A stretch of DNA of 64,000 nucleotides from an uncultured Pelagibacteraceae bacterium (GCA_902576375.1 CACGUZ010000003.1:1-64000), one strand, 5' to 3'. Shown: positions 7,719 through 16,345, counted from the stretch's first letter. Translations and numbers: made by a program. Notes: generated from the letters alone by a model not told the origin.

Positions 7719-8185
7719 TGTTTAAAACTGTTGAGGGAAACTTCGAAAATTCAGATGTTAATGAACTTTTAAAAAAACATTTTATAGAACTAAGGGCTGC
7801 TTCTCCCGAGGGGAGTGCTCATGTTTTGGATATCGAAGGTTTAAAAGTACCATCTATTAAGTTTTGGAGCTTGTGGGATGATGATAAATTAATAGGTTGT
7901 GGTGCTCTTAAAATTTTAGAAAAAGATCATGGTGAATTTAAATCAATAAGATTACATGATGATTTTAGGAATAAAGGGAATGGAATAAAACTTATTGATC
8001 ATTTGTTTTATGAAGCTAAAAAATTAAATATTAAACGAATTAGTATAGAAACCGGAGCAGGAATATTCTTTAAACCAGCAAGAAAATTATTTGATTTATG
8101 TGGATTTAAGCCTTGTAAACCGTTTGCTCACTATAAAGAGGATAAAAATTCTATTTATTTATCAAAGTTAATAAACAACACTTAA
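7718..8185 (+). CDS. GNAT-family N-acetyltransferase
   Basis: The 155-aa product shows the GNAT fold: LIGCGALKIL (strand 4), EFKSIRLHDDFRNKGNGIKLIDHLFYEAKKLNIKRISIETG (motif A acetyl-CoA loop R-N-K-G-N-G) and a C-terminal FDLCGFKPCKPFAHY segment typical of PA4026-like acetyltransferases. The start ATG overlaps the purK stop by one base, so it is probably translated by termination-reinitiation from purK. Acceptor substrate is unknown; nothing in the neighbourhood points to one. Confidence 0.82.
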   Translation: MFKTVEGNFENSDVNELLKKHFIELRAASPEGSAHVLDIEGLKVPSIKFWSLWDDDKLIGCGALKILEKDHGEFKSIRLHDDFRNKGNGIKLIDHLFYEAKKLNIKRISIETGAGIFFKPARKLFDLCGFKPCKPFAHYKEDKNSIYLSKLINNT

Positions 8186-8302
8186 AAATTAAATTTTAAG
8201 TATTGATCTATTTTGTTGACAAAACTAATTAAATTATAAAGAAAGTCATTATTGCTTAAATATAAGTAATAAATTAACAAACAAAAAAATAAGAAGAAAA
8301 AT

Positions 8303-8509
8303 ATGAGTCTACAAGGAAAAGTAAAGTGGTTCAATCCAACCAAAGGTTTTGGTTTTATTGAAAGAGATGATAAAGAAAAAGATGTGTTTGTACATGTTTC
8401 AGCTGTAAGAGATGCTGGTATGAACGGTTTAGATGAGGGTCAAGCTTTGACTTTCGATGTTGAAGATGGTCCCAAAGGTCCTTCAGCAGTTAACTTAAAA
8501 ACTGCATAA
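8303..8509 (+). CDS. CspA-family cold-shock domain protein
   Basis: This 68-aa single cold-shock domain protein contains the RNP1 motif KGFGFIE (about residues 14-20) and RNP2 DVFVHVSAV (28-36). It binds single-stranded RNA/DNA and acts as an RNA chaperone. The 117-bp upstream region has a TTGACA at 8216-8221 as a possible -35, although no good -10 lies 16-18 bp downstream of it. An AGAAGAAAA purine tract precedes the ATG. A long inverted repeat follows the stop. The separate spacing on both sides suggests a monocistronic, highly expressed gene. Confidence 0.93.
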   Translation: MSLQGKVKWFNPTKGFGFIERDDKEKDVFVHVSAVRDAGMNGLDEGQALTFDVEDGPKGPSAVNLKTA

Positions 8510-8524
8510 TTTTCATTACATAGA

Positions 8525-8578
8525 TTATTGGCTATAAGATTTACAATTTGATAATATTTGTATATTTGTAGCCAATAA
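8525..8578. other. Long inverted repeat downstream of the cold-shock gene
   Basis: TTATTGGCTA (8525-8534) and TAGCCAATAA (8569-8578) are perfect 10-bp inverted repeats. Inside them, TACAA (8542-8546) and TTGTA (8558-8562) form a second short stem. The structure starts 15 bp after the csp stop and is followed by GAAAAATTTTAAA rather than a T-run. It is probably a 3'-end mRNA structure; terminator activity is uncertain. Confidence 0.5.
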
Positions 8579-8610
8579 GAAAAATTTTAAATCAATAAAA
8601 TAAAAATAGA

Positions 8611-9357
8611 ATGATTGGAATTTTAGGTGGCATGGGCACACAAGCTGGCCTAGACTTTTGTAACAAACTCGCAATCCTTTATCGGGGAAAAATTGATCAA
8701 GAGTATCCATTATTTCTCCTTTTCAACAAATCAAATATTCCTGGAAGACCAGAGTCAATAGGTGTTCAAACTAAGAATTTATCAAATCGAAAAAAAAATA
8801 AAAAAATTGAAAAAAAATACTCATTAGTATTAAAAAGTCTATTAAATGGATGTAATATACTTAAAAAAAGTAAATGTAAGTTTATTGTTATTCCGTGTAA
8901 TACAGCACACTATTGGTATGATGATTTAAGAAAAAGAACAAAATTACCAATTATAAACATGCCAAAAGAGGTATTTATTCACACTAAAAAAACATGTAAA
9001 AAAAATTCATCAATTGGACTACTGGCAACTGAGGGTACTTTAAACACTGGTGTTTACAATAAATTTTTTGATAAAAATTATAATCTCATTTTTCCAAATA
9101 TTTCTTTACAGAAAAATTCTGTAAATAAAGCAATAAAATTTGTCAAAATGGGAAATGTAAAAGCTGCCAGCAAAATTATTAAGCCAGCTATAAATTATTT
9201 GATTAAAAAAAAATGTAAAAAAATAATTTTAGGGTGTACCGAATTACCGATAGCCATATTCGCATTTAAATCTTTTAAAAAAGTAAAAACTTCAAAAATT
9301 TTTTTAGATCCAAATTTGATATTAGCCAACGCGGCAATGAAAAAATATCGTAAATAA
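8611..9357 (+). CDS. Aspartate/glutamate racemase-family protein
   Basis: The 248-aa product has the PLP-independent racemase signature: IGILGGMGTQAGLDF at the N-terminus, the first catalytic cysteine in VIPCNTAHYWY (about residue 95) and the second in ILGCTELPIA (about residue 210). Both cysteines are present, so racemase chemistry is plausible, with aspartate as the likeliest substrate by subfamily (LGGMG). Its stop overlaps by one base the next gene's ATG, pointing to co-translation with the unknown 138-aa protein. Confidence 0.83.
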   Translation: MIGILGGMGTQAGLDFCNKLAILYRGKIDQEYPLFLLFNKSNIPGRPESIGVQTKNLSNRKKNKKIEKKYSLVLKSLLNGCNILKKSKCKFIVIPCNTAHYWYDDLRKRTKLPIINMPKEVFIHTKKTCKKNSSIGLLATEGTLNTGVYNKFFDKNYNLIFPNISLQKNSVNKAIKFVKMGNVKAASKIIKPAINYLIKKKCKKIILGCTELPIAIFAFKSFKKVKTSKIFLDPNLILANAAMKKYRK

Positions 9358-9773
9358 TGAAATCTAAAGATAAACCATATACTTTATATGTAGCCGAAAA
9401 AATATATTTAGAGGTTTCAGAAATTAAAAAAAAAAATAATGGTTTTTCTAATATAGATGCCATAGATGGTTTTATTGGATCTGAAACTTACAAAGAGGTA
9501 AGTAGTGGCAAATTTCATGACAATTGGTTTGAGGAATTAAAGAAAAAAAATGAAAAAATTCCTGAGGAGACAATGAGATTACTTAAAATACAAAGAGAAA
9601 TGATGATCAAACAATTAATTCAATACCCGGAACTTTATTACACTAAAAGTCATTTTCCTTTAGAGATTTCACAACGTGCGTTTGATCATTTATGGAGAAT
9701 GTGTGAAAGTTACGAATTATGGTGTAAAGAAACTAACCAAAAAAAATTGATTCTTTTAAATCTTACCGATTAA
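9357..9773 (+). CDS. Unrecognised 138-aa protein coupled to the racemase gene
   Basis: I do not recognise this family. The protein is soluble, acidic-basic mixed and helix-rich. It has an N-terminal IDAIDGFIGSETYKEVSSGKF stretch, a middle MRLLKIQREMMIKQLIQYPELYYTKSHFPLEISQRAFDHLWRMCESYELWCKETNQ helical region and two cysteines near the C-terminus. It overlaps the racemase stop by one base (TAATG) and its own end overlaps the convergent gene by 11 bp. The coupling suggests a shared process with the racemase. Confidence 0.6.
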   Translation: MKSKDKPYTLYVAEKIYLEVSEIKKKNNGFSNIDAIDGFIGSETYKEVSSGKFHDNWFEELKKKNEKIPEETMRLLKIQREMMIKQLIQYPELYYTKSHFPLEISQRAFDHLWRMCESYELWCKETNQKKLILLNLTD

Positions 9774-10161
9774 TTTTTTGTTGCATTAATTTATTGTGAG
9801 TCAATTTCACTCTTTTTTCAACTAACAGTTTAAAATCTTTTATTATTTTTGTCTCGTTATCTTGATCAACTAATTTTTGGTGAACTATTTTTACTCTCTT
9901 TTCTATTAAGTCCTTAAAATCTTTATTTAGGCGGTTTTCTTTATTATTTTTAGATACTTCTTCAGTAATGTAGTTAAGAGAGCTTTTGCCAGTTTTTCTT
10001 TTTAATTCATTATCAAATACCAATTGAGCAGTTGCTTTAACCAAGTTTCCTGAAGTGGCTACTGTGATTGCAGGACCCAGCACTGCTGGTAGAGGGACGA
10101 AACCCGTCAAAAATAAAAACGACGTTAGAAAAAAACTAATTTTAATAAACCTTAAAATCAC
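9763..10161 (-). CDS. Exported protein with two C-terminal EKRVK repeats
   Basis: This 132-aa protein has a signal-peptide-like N-terminus (residues 1-25). A small-residue, weakly hydrophobic stretch AVLGPAITVATSGNLVKAT follows. The basic C-terminal half contains two near-copies of one motif, DFKDLIEKRVKIVHQKL (81-97) and DFKLLVEKRVKLTHNKL (109-125), with a 28-residue period. The repeats look amphipathic and could form a helical hairpin. Family not recognised. Divergent from the DMT transporter and convergent with the 138-aa gene. Confidence 0.6.
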   Translation of the reverse strand: MILRFIKISFFLTSFLFLTGFVPLPAVLGPAITVATSGNLVKATAQLVFDNELKRKTGKSSLNYITEEVSKNNKENRLNKDFKDLIEKRVKIVHQKLVDQDNETKIIKDFKLLVEKRVKLTHNKLMQQKINR

Positions 10162-10173
10162 AAGACTAAGTTA

Positions 10174-10188
10174 TTTGATTTAATCAAA
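10174..10188. promoter_or_regulatory. Palindrome TTTGATT-T-AATCAAA in divergent spacer
   Basis: The 15-bp palindrome has 7-bp perfect arms around one T. It lies 13 bp upstream of the minus-strand exported protein start and about 87 bp upstream of the DMT transporter ATG. It could be an operator, but AT-rich palindromes occur by chance at this base composition. Confidence 0.25.
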
Positions 10189-10274
10189 GGCTACAATAAA
10201 TAAATTGTCCAAAATAAGTTTTAATATTGATAAAATATTGTGGTAATTCAACATATTTTAAGTCATTTTTTAAC

Positions 10275-11123
10275 ATGATTAAAATTTTTCCTTTTATCTT
10301 TATTATCCTTTGGTCATCTGCATTTATAACTACTAAACCAATCATCGATAATAGTGATCCATTTGCCGCCTTGGCTTTTCGATTTTTTTTTGTTGCAGTT
10401 GGGTTTTTGTTATTCTCACTTTATTCTAAATATTCAATTATAATAAAAAGAAAAAACTTAATTGAGTCGGTTCTAAGTGGTATTCTTTTTCATGGTTTGT
10501 ATCTAGGAGGGGTTTTTTATTCAATTTCTATCGGCATGCCCACAAGCATTGCGGCATTAATTGTAACTCTTCAACCAATTTTAACAAATATTCTTAGTGG
10601 ACCAATATTAAATGAAAAGGTGACTTTAAAACAATGGATTGGTGTTTTACTTGGATTTCTTGGAGCAACACTAGTTTTGGGTTTAGATTTAGGATCGAAG
10701 ATTCCATTACTGGGATTAGTTGCAACATTAATAGCACTAATTTCAATAACAGCATCAACAATTTGGCAAAAAAAATTAAGTAATAATCTACCTTTGTCAG
10801 TTAGTAATTTTTATCAAGCTGTAGGAGGATGTTTTTTTCATATTCTTTTGGTTATATTTTTTGCAAAACCATACATAGCCTTCACAAAAACATTTCTTCT
10901 TTCAATGGGTCATCAAATATTTCTTGTGTCTTTTGGTGCTTTTACAATTTTAATGTTTTTGATAAAAAAAAATTCTGCAAGCAAGACTGTTTCAATTTTT
11001 TTTCTTATTCCAGCAACATCAGCTTTAATGGCTTGGTTCTTTCTAGAAGAAAGCTTAACAACAATTGATCTTGTAGGTTTTTTGATAACGTCAATAGGAG
11101 TTTATATAGCTACTAGAGATTAA
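10275..11123 (+). CDS. DMT-superfamily (EamA) transporter
   Basis: The 282-aa protein has ten predicted transmembrane segments in two EamA halves. The first half is marked by ILWSSAFITTKPIIDNSDPFAALAFRF and SIGMPTSIAALIVTLQPILTNILSGPILNEKVTLKQWIGVLLGFLGATLVL. The second ends PATSALMAWFFLEESLTTIDLVGFLITSIGVYIATR. Such proteins usually export amino acids or metabolites across the inner membrane. The ATG at 10275 starts the first TM helix; a TTG at 10227 would add 16 residues without a ribosome site. Only 6 bp separate its stop from convergent soxG. Confidence 0.85.
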   Translation: MIKIFPFIFIILWSSAFITTKPIIDNSDPFAALAFRFFFVAVGFLLFSLYSKYSIIIKRKNLIESVLSGILFHGLYLGGVFYSISIGMPTSIAALIVTLQPILTNILSGPILNEKVTLKQWIGVLLGFLGATLVLGLDLGSKIPLLGLVATLIALISITASTIWQKKLSNNLPLSVSNFYQAVGGCFFHILLVIFFAKPYIAFTKTFLLSMGHQIFLVSFGAFTILMFLIKKNSASKTVSIFFLIPATSALMAWFFLEESLTTIDLVGFLITSIGVYIATRD

Positions 11124-11129
11124 TATAAG

Positions 11130-11717
11130 CTATTTATTTTCATAACCAAACTCTAATGCTGCATCAGTAATAGAATGGTACAACGACTCTCCAAAACTTC
11201 TTAACGTGAATAACCTTACTTTAAATGGTTTATCATTTAGTAAATCTACTGTGAACGAAATATTATTATAAAGAGAATTTATTGAATTATTTTTCTTTAA
11301 TTCGTCAAAATTAAATGGTGATCCTTTTTTTAAAACTTCTATCACATGATTGCCCTCTATATCAATTACAGCTCTTGAGTGAGACAAATCAGTAACTGCA
11401 AAATCTGTTTCTTTACATGTTGAAGAAATATCGTTGATTAAATCTTTTTTGGAAGAGACCAGTAACCAATTTTTTGGACCATTCCATAAAATTCTTGTGT
11501 TATCATTAAAACTAACATTTAAAGGAGAGTCTTTAAGTTTTAAACCGTCAATATCTATACTTTCAATTGGTATCTTAGAATTTTTGAACTGTACAATTTG
11601 CACAATTAATAAATTTTTTTTCTCTGAGATTTTTAAAAGGTCATCCCCTTTTTTGTCCTCAAAGTCTCCAAATTGTCCTTGATGATGAACATTGTCTAGT
11701 GCAGAAATTAAACTCAT
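11130..11717 (-). CDS. soxG: Sarcosine oxidase gamma subunit
   Basis: The 195-aa protein is the small gamma subunit of heterotetrameric sarcosine oxidase, related to GcvT. It has the RILWNGPKNWLLVS segment, TDLSHSRAVIDIEGNHVIEVLKKGSPFNF and a terminal FTLRSFGESLYHSITDAALEFG. It overlaps soxA by 4 bp (ATGA), as in most sox operons. The complex oxidises sarcosine to glycine, passing the methyl carbon to THF. A homologous subunit (MgdD) exists in N-methylglutamate dehydrogenase, so the substrate could be N-methylglutamate. Confidence 0.8.
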   Translation of the reverse strand: MSLISALDNVHHQGQFGDFEDKKGDDLLKISEKKNLLIVQIVQFKNSKIPIESIDIDGLKLKDSPLNVSFNDNTRILWNGPKNWLLVSSKKDLINDISSTCKETDFAVTDLSHSRAVIDIEGNHVIEVLKKGSPFNFDELKKNNSINSLYNNISFTVDLLNDKPFKVRLFTLRSFGESLYHSITDAALEFGYENK

Positions 11718-14710
11718 GATCTAACTCGTTCACCTTTTGGGTCAACATAATGTGAAGACACTATCTCGACTGGGATTACTTTATTTTTTAGCGGGGACAT
11801 AACGAATAACTTTTCTCCGATCATATTCTTACCATCCTTTAAAATTGCTAAAGAAAATGGATTATCATATTCAACACTCCAGCATGAGGCTGAAATATAA
11901 CCTAATTTTGGGTTTGGAAGTGGTGCATTTGAATCTTTAACTAAATGAGATCCTTCGGGTATGCTTGTTTTTTTATCTAATGGGACAACACCAACAATTT
12001 TTTGTCTATCTTCAGCTGCAAAAGCTTTTCTTGATAAAGATCTTTTTCCAATAAAATCTTTCTTTTTGCTAAGAAGTCCCTCAAGAGAATTGTCATAAGG
12101 AATAGTTCTTCCATCAAGCTCTGAGCCTGCAACATGCCCCATCTCAATTCTTAAATTTGATAGTGCTTCTGTTCCATATGGTTGAATTCCAAACTCTTCT
12201 CCAGCTTCTATTATTTTTTCCCACATAAAATATCCATAATCTGACTCAACATTTACTTCGTATGCAAGTTCACCAGAGAATGAAATTCTAAAAATTTTAG
12301 CTTTTACTCCAAACAAATCACCTTCCATATAACCCATAAAAGGAAGTCCCTCATTCGTAACATCAGACTTTGGAAAAAGTTTTTTTAATACTTCTCTTGA
12401 TTTTGGTCCAGCAATCGCAGCTCCTGCCCACTGTTCTGTCGTTGAAACTACATTTACATTTAATTCTGGCCAAACTAGTTGTAGATAATATTCTAAATGT
12501 GATAAAACATTGGCAGCTTGAGCAGTTGTTGTAGTCATATGGTAATGATTTTCTGATATTCTTGTTGTTGTTCCATCATCCATAACAATTCCATCTTCTC
12601 TCAACATCACACCATATCGTGCTTTGCCGACCGGTAATTTTAACCATGCATTTGTGTAAACTCTATTTAGAAGCTCTGCTGCATCTGGTCCTTTAATATC
12701 AATTTTACCTAAAGTGGTAACGTCACAAACACCAACATTAGTTCTTACATTTTTAGCCTCTCTTTTTGATGCCTCAAATAAATTTTCATCACCACATTTG
12801 TAATACCTTGGTCTTAACCATACACCAGCATCAACAAAGACTGCGTTATTTTTTTCATGCCATGAATGCATTGGAGATTTTCTTGTTGGTTTTGAGTGTT
12901 TTCCTACTTCCCTTCCAACGATTGCTCCAATAGAAACTGGTGAATAAGGCGGTCTAAAAGTTGTATGCCCAACTGCTGGAACAACTTTATTCTCAATTTT
13001 CGATACTAATTGTAAACCGTTAAGATTACTTGTCTTACCTTGGTCAGTAGCCATACCAAGTGTAGTGTATCTTTTTACATGTTCAATAGACCTATACCCT
13101 TCTTTAAGAGCTATCTCTATGTCGGAAACTGCAACATCATTTTGGAAATCTAAAAATCTTTTATAGTTTTTTCCCTTTGGTAAGGGTACACACCAGAATT
13201 TATCATGTACTGTAGATTTCTTTTCAACAACATTAGGAAAAGAAACCTTGTTCTCATTATTTGTTATTTTTTTTGATAATAGGTTTCCTTTTTCAAATGA
13301 GTCTTTTAATGTCTCCTCTAAAGTGTAAATTCCATTTGCAGCCCCTAAGGTTTTTTCATTTTGTTTAGATATATCAGGAACAAATGCATCAATTTCCTCA
13401 TTAAATTTTGTTTTATTTCCTGATTGTGATGCCAAATGAATTGTAGGAGTCCAAAAACCAGAAACACAAATGCAATCACATTTTATATTTTCAACTGATC
13501 CAAGTTCTTCTTTATCATCTGAAATTTTAGCTATGTCAGCTGATTTTACCTTTTTATATCCTTGAGCAGCTACAACTACATATGAATTTTTTATATTAAT
13601 ATTCATATTTTTTGCTTCTTCAATAATCTCTGATTGAGGTTCTTTTCTTGTATCTAAAATTATTGGATCAACACCATTCTTTTTGAATTCAATGGCTGTT
13701 TCATAACCACTATCATTGTTTGTAAAGATAAGCGGTTTTTTTCCAACTAATACACCATAGACTTTCATGTATTCTTTGGCGGCTGAAGATAACATTACAC
13801 CTGGGGTATCATTATTGCCAAATACAATTGGTCTTTCAATTGATCCAGATGAGATTAATACTTCTTTTGCCCTAATATACCAAAGTCTTTGTTTTGGATG
13901 ATATTTTTTTGTTTTTGGTAAATGGTCACTAATTCTTTCAGACATAACCAACATGTTATGATCATAATAACCAAAAACTTGAGATCTGTTTTTTACAGTA
14001 ACATTAGGCATTTCTTTAAGCTCTGAAATGATACTATCTGCCCACTCTTTTCCTGATTGATTACCAATATTTACTTCACTAGTTAATAAAGTTCCTCCAA
14101 ATCGTGATTTGTCCTCAGCCAAAATAACTTTTGCACCATTTTTTGCAGCTGAGTAAGCGCTTGCTAATCCCGAAGGACCTGATCCTGTTATTAGCACATC
14201 ACAATATTCATATTTATGCTCATATCTCTCTTTGTCATGTTTTATAGATGCTGTGCCTAAACCAGCAGCTCTTCTAATAAATGGCTCATAAATTTTATAC
14301 CAAAAACTTTTTGGCCACATAAAAGTCTTGTAATAAAAACCAGCTGGAAGAAATATCTTTAAAAAATTATTTATAGCTCCCACATCAAAATTCACACTCG
14401 GCCAACAATTTACACTTTTCGCTTCTAAACCCTCAAAAAGTTCTTGTTCAGTAGCTTTTATATTTGGTTCTGTTTCACCATTTCTATATAATTGAACTAT
14501 CGCATACGGCTCATCAACTCCGGCACCAAAGAAACCTCTGGGTCTATGATATTTAAAGCTTCTTCCTATAAGATGAACTCCATTAGCAATTAATGCAGAA
14601 GCTAGGGTATCGCCCTCATAACCATAATAATTTTTACCGTTGAATTTAAAAGAAATTTTTTTATCTCTATTTATTAATCCACCACTTTCTAATCTAAAAC
14701 TTTGTGTCAT
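11714..14710 (-). CDS. soxA: Sarcosine oxidase alpha subunit
   Basis: The 998-aa product has the full SoxA layout. An N-terminal ferredoxin-like NAD-associated segment (FKFNGKNYYGYEGDTLASALIANGVHLIGRSFKYHRPRGF) comes first. A Rossmann FAD/NAD domain follows (CDVLITGSGPSGLASAYSAAKNG near 170-195). A GcvT-like THF-binding domain fills the C-terminal 380 residues (VGVCDVTTLGKIDIKGPDAAELLNRVYTNAW, MLREDGIVMDDGTTTRIS, SFSGELAYEVNV). The catalytic-type Asp-Asp is present. It oxidises an N-methyl group and delivers it as 5,10-methylene-THF. It overlaps soxD by 1 bp and soxG by 4 bp. MgdC of methylglutamate dehydrogenase is the alternative. Confidence 0.88.
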   Translation of the reverse strand: MTQSFRLESGGLINRDKKISFKFNGKNYYGYEGDTLASALIANGVHLIGRSFKYHRPRGFFGAGVDEPYAIVQLYRNGETEPNIKATEQELFEGLEAKSVNCWPSVNFDVGAINNFLKIFLPAGFYYKTFMWPKSFWYKIYEPFIRRAAGLGTASIKHDKERYEHKYEYCDVLITGSGPSGLASAYSAAKNGAKVILAEDKSRFGGTLLTSEVNIGNQSGKEWADSIISELKEMPNVTVKNRSQVFGYYDHNMLVMSERISDHLPKTKKYHPKQRLWYIRAKEVLISSGSIERPIVFGNNDTPGVMLSSAAKEYMKVYGVLVGKKPLIFTNNDSGYETAIEFKKNGVDPIILDTRKEPQSEIIEEAKNMNINIKNSYVVVAAQGYKKVKSADIAKISDDKEELGSVENIKCDCICVSGFWTPTIHLASQSGNKTKFNEEIDAFVPDISKQNEKTLGAANGIYTLEETLKDSFEKGNLLSKKITNNENKVSFPNVVEKKSTVHDKFWCVPLPKGKNYKRFLDFQNDVAVSDIEIALKEGYRSIEHVKRYTTLGMATDQGKTSNLNGLQLVSKIENKVVPAVGHTTFRPPYSPVSIGAIVGREVGKHSKPTRKSPMHSWHEKNNAVFVDAGVWLRPRYYKCGDENLFEASKREAKNVRTNVGVCDVTTLGKIDIKGPDAAELLNRVYTNAWLKLPVGKARYGVMLREDGIVMDDGTTTRISENHYHMTTTTAQAANVLSHLEYYLQLVWPELNVNVVSTTEQWAGAAIAGPKSREVLKKLFPKSDVTNEGLPFMGYMEGDLFGVKAKIFRISFSGELAYEVNVESDYGYFMWEKIIEAGEEFGIQPYGTEALSNLRIEMGHVAGSELDGRTIPYDNSLEGLLSKKKDFIGKRSLSRKAFAAEDRQKIVGVVPLDKKTSIPEGSHLVKDSNAPLPNPKLGYISASCWSVEYDNPFSLAILKDGKNMIGEKLFVMSPLKNKVIPVEIVSSHYVDPKGERVRS

Positions 14711-14979
14711 TATGAAATTTCTTCGTTTGCTTTGAGAGTTTTAAAAATTTCATGAGTAGCTGTATCTCTCTGAACTTTTATCCATTGTCTGCAACCTGAT
14801 AAATGTTGCCATAGCTCCCAATGCTTCCCTCTTAAACTTTTTCTATTATAAACAAAATTATCCCAATCTTGATCGGATATTTCTTTTCCTAATTCTGGTC
14901 GTTTGACAGTTGCATCGCCACCATATGAAAATTCATTCTGTGATCTCATTCCACAATGTGGACATTTTATATGGAGCAT
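14710..14979 (-). CDS. soxD: Sarcosine oxidase delta subunit
   Basis: The 89-aa protein opens LHIKCPHCGMRSQNEFSYGGDA and later has HLSGCRQWIKVQRDTATHEI, the zinc-binding C-x-x-C...H...C pattern of SoxD. The usual HWR motif is seen as KHWELWQHLSGC. It contributes the structural zinc site of the heterotetramer. It abuts soxB directly (0 bp) and overlaps soxA by 1 bp. Confidence 0.88.
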   Translation of the reverse strand: MLHIKCPHCGMRSQNEFSYGGDATVKRPELGKEISDQDWDNFVYNRKSLRGKHWELWQHLSGCRQWIKVQRDTATHEIFKTLKANEEIS

Positions 14980-16236
14980 TTACGAAATCCAGGTTTTGGT
15001 ACCAAGTCCCTTTTCGTCAAGTAAGTGACCAGTATTAAATCTATTTAAACTATAGCCAGCATTTAATTCATGAACTCTATCTTGTGCAATTGTGTGTGCA
15101 AATGTCCAACCAGATGCAGGTGTTGCTTTAAATCCACCATAGCACCAACCACAATTTAAATACAAACCTTCAATATGGGTTTTGTCTATTATTGGTGAGC
15201 CGTCCATAGACATATCCATTATTCCCCCCCAAGTTCTAAGCATTTTCAATTTACTTAGGAAAGGCATCATTGCAATTCCTTCGGTTAGAACATGTTGAAG
15301 AGTTGGAAGATTACCTCTTTGTGCATAACTATTGTAGCCATCAAGATCACCACCCATAACCATTTCACCTTTGTCAGACTGGCTTATATAAAAATGTCCA
15401 GCACCAAAAGTAACTACTTTATCTAAAACTGGTTTTACTGGCTCAGATACACATGCTTGTAGTAAATGAGTCTCAATTGGTAATGTCATATTTAGTTTTT
15501 CAGCTAAAATATTTGTACTACCTGCAACACATAATCCAATTTTTTTTGCTTTAATGTCTCCACGAGAAGTTCTCACTCCATTAATTTTTCCTGCAGACAC
15601 ATCAAATCCAATTACTTCACAATTTTGAATTATGTCTACACCCATATCGTCTGCCTGACGTGCATAACCCCAAGCTACAGCGTCGTGTCTAGCTGTTCCC
15701 GCGCTAGGTTGCATTAATCCCCCAAAGATTGGAAATCGTACATTCTCAGAAAAATCAGCCATAGGAATAATTTCTCTTACTTCTTCCCTATTTAAGAGAA
15801 CTGCATCGATACCGTTTAATCTCATTGAATTTCCTCTTCGAGCATAAGTATTCATTTGTGCATCTGAGTGAGCAAGATTTATTATTCCTCTTGGAGAAAA
15901 CATCACATTGTAATTCAAATCTTGACTCATTCTTCTCCAAAGATCCATTCCAAATTCGCTGAATAATGCATTGTCATCATGCATATAATTTGATCTAATT
16001 ATTGTAGTGTTTCGACCAACATTACCTCCACCAATCCAACCTTTTTCGATTATAGCAACATTGGTAATATTGTGTTCTTTAGCTAGATAATATGCTGTTG
16101 CTAAACCATGTCCGCCGCCACCGATGATAACAACATCATACTCTTTCTTAGGAGTTGGGTCTTTCCAAGCTAAGTCCCAATTTTCGTGATTTGAAAGGGC
16201 ATTTTTAACAAGACTAAAAACTGAATATTTTTGCAT
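14980..16236 (-). CDS. soxB: Sarcosine oxidase beta subunit
   Basis: The 418-aa DAO-superfamily flavoprotein has an N-terminal FAD-binding motif YDVVIIGGGGHGLATAYYLAKEH (about 33-55) and GWIGGGNVGRNTTIIRSNY, the SoxB hallmark that precedes the covalent-FMN histidine region. Further markers are YISQSDKGEMVMGGDLDGYNSY and NCGWCYGGFKATPASGWTFAH at the C-terminus. It carries the sarcosine-oxidising FAD. It is the first gene of soxBDAG and is divergent from fhs across 126 bp, so C1-THF production and use may share a control region. Confidence 0.9.
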   Translation of the reverse strand: MQKYSVFSLVKNALSNHENWDLAWKDPTPKKEYDVVIIGGGGHGLATAYYLAKEHNITNVAIIEKGWIGGGNVGRNTTIIRSNYMHDDNALFSEFGMDLWRRMSQDLNYNVMFSPRGIINLAHSDAQMNTYARRGNSMRLNGIDAVLLNREEVREIIPMADFSENVRFPIFGGLMQPSAGTARHDAVAWGYARQADDMGVDIIQNCEVIGFDVSAGKINGVRTSRGDIKAKKIGLCVAGSTNILAEKLNMTLPIETHLLQACVSEPVKPVLDKVVTFGAGHFYISQSDKGEMVMGGDLDGYNSYAQRGNLPTLQHVLTEGIAMMPFLSKLKMLRTWGGIMDMSMDGSPIIDKTHIEGLYLNCGWCYGGFKATPASGWTFAHTIAQDRVHELNAGYSLNRFNTGHLLDEKGLGTKTWIS

Positions 16237-16306
16237 GAATAAATTTTATAATAATGAGTATAAATAGTTCATATTTTTTTTATATATAATTTTTAGATAT
16301 TTCCAA

Positions 16307-16345
16307 AGGCTTTAAAAAGAGATACTAATCGACCAGTTTTTTATT
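16307..16345 (+). other. Short segment resembling a 23S rRNA 3' end
   Basis: In the soxB-fhs spacer the sequence GATACTAATCGACCAG (16321-16336), followed by T6 and ATT repeats, resembles the conserved TACTAAT(C/A)G close to the 3' terminus of bacterial 23S rRNA, followed by a U-rich tail. No other 23S sequence is present. It is either a remnant of a past rRNA-operon junction, a promoter/leader element of fhs, or coincidence. Confidence 0.3.

Noticed and set aside
8222-8245. Complete cspA promoter with -10 after TTGACA at 8216
   Set aside because: No hexamer resembling TATAAT lies 16-18 bp downstream; TTATAA is only 12 bp away. Only a -35-like box can be noted.
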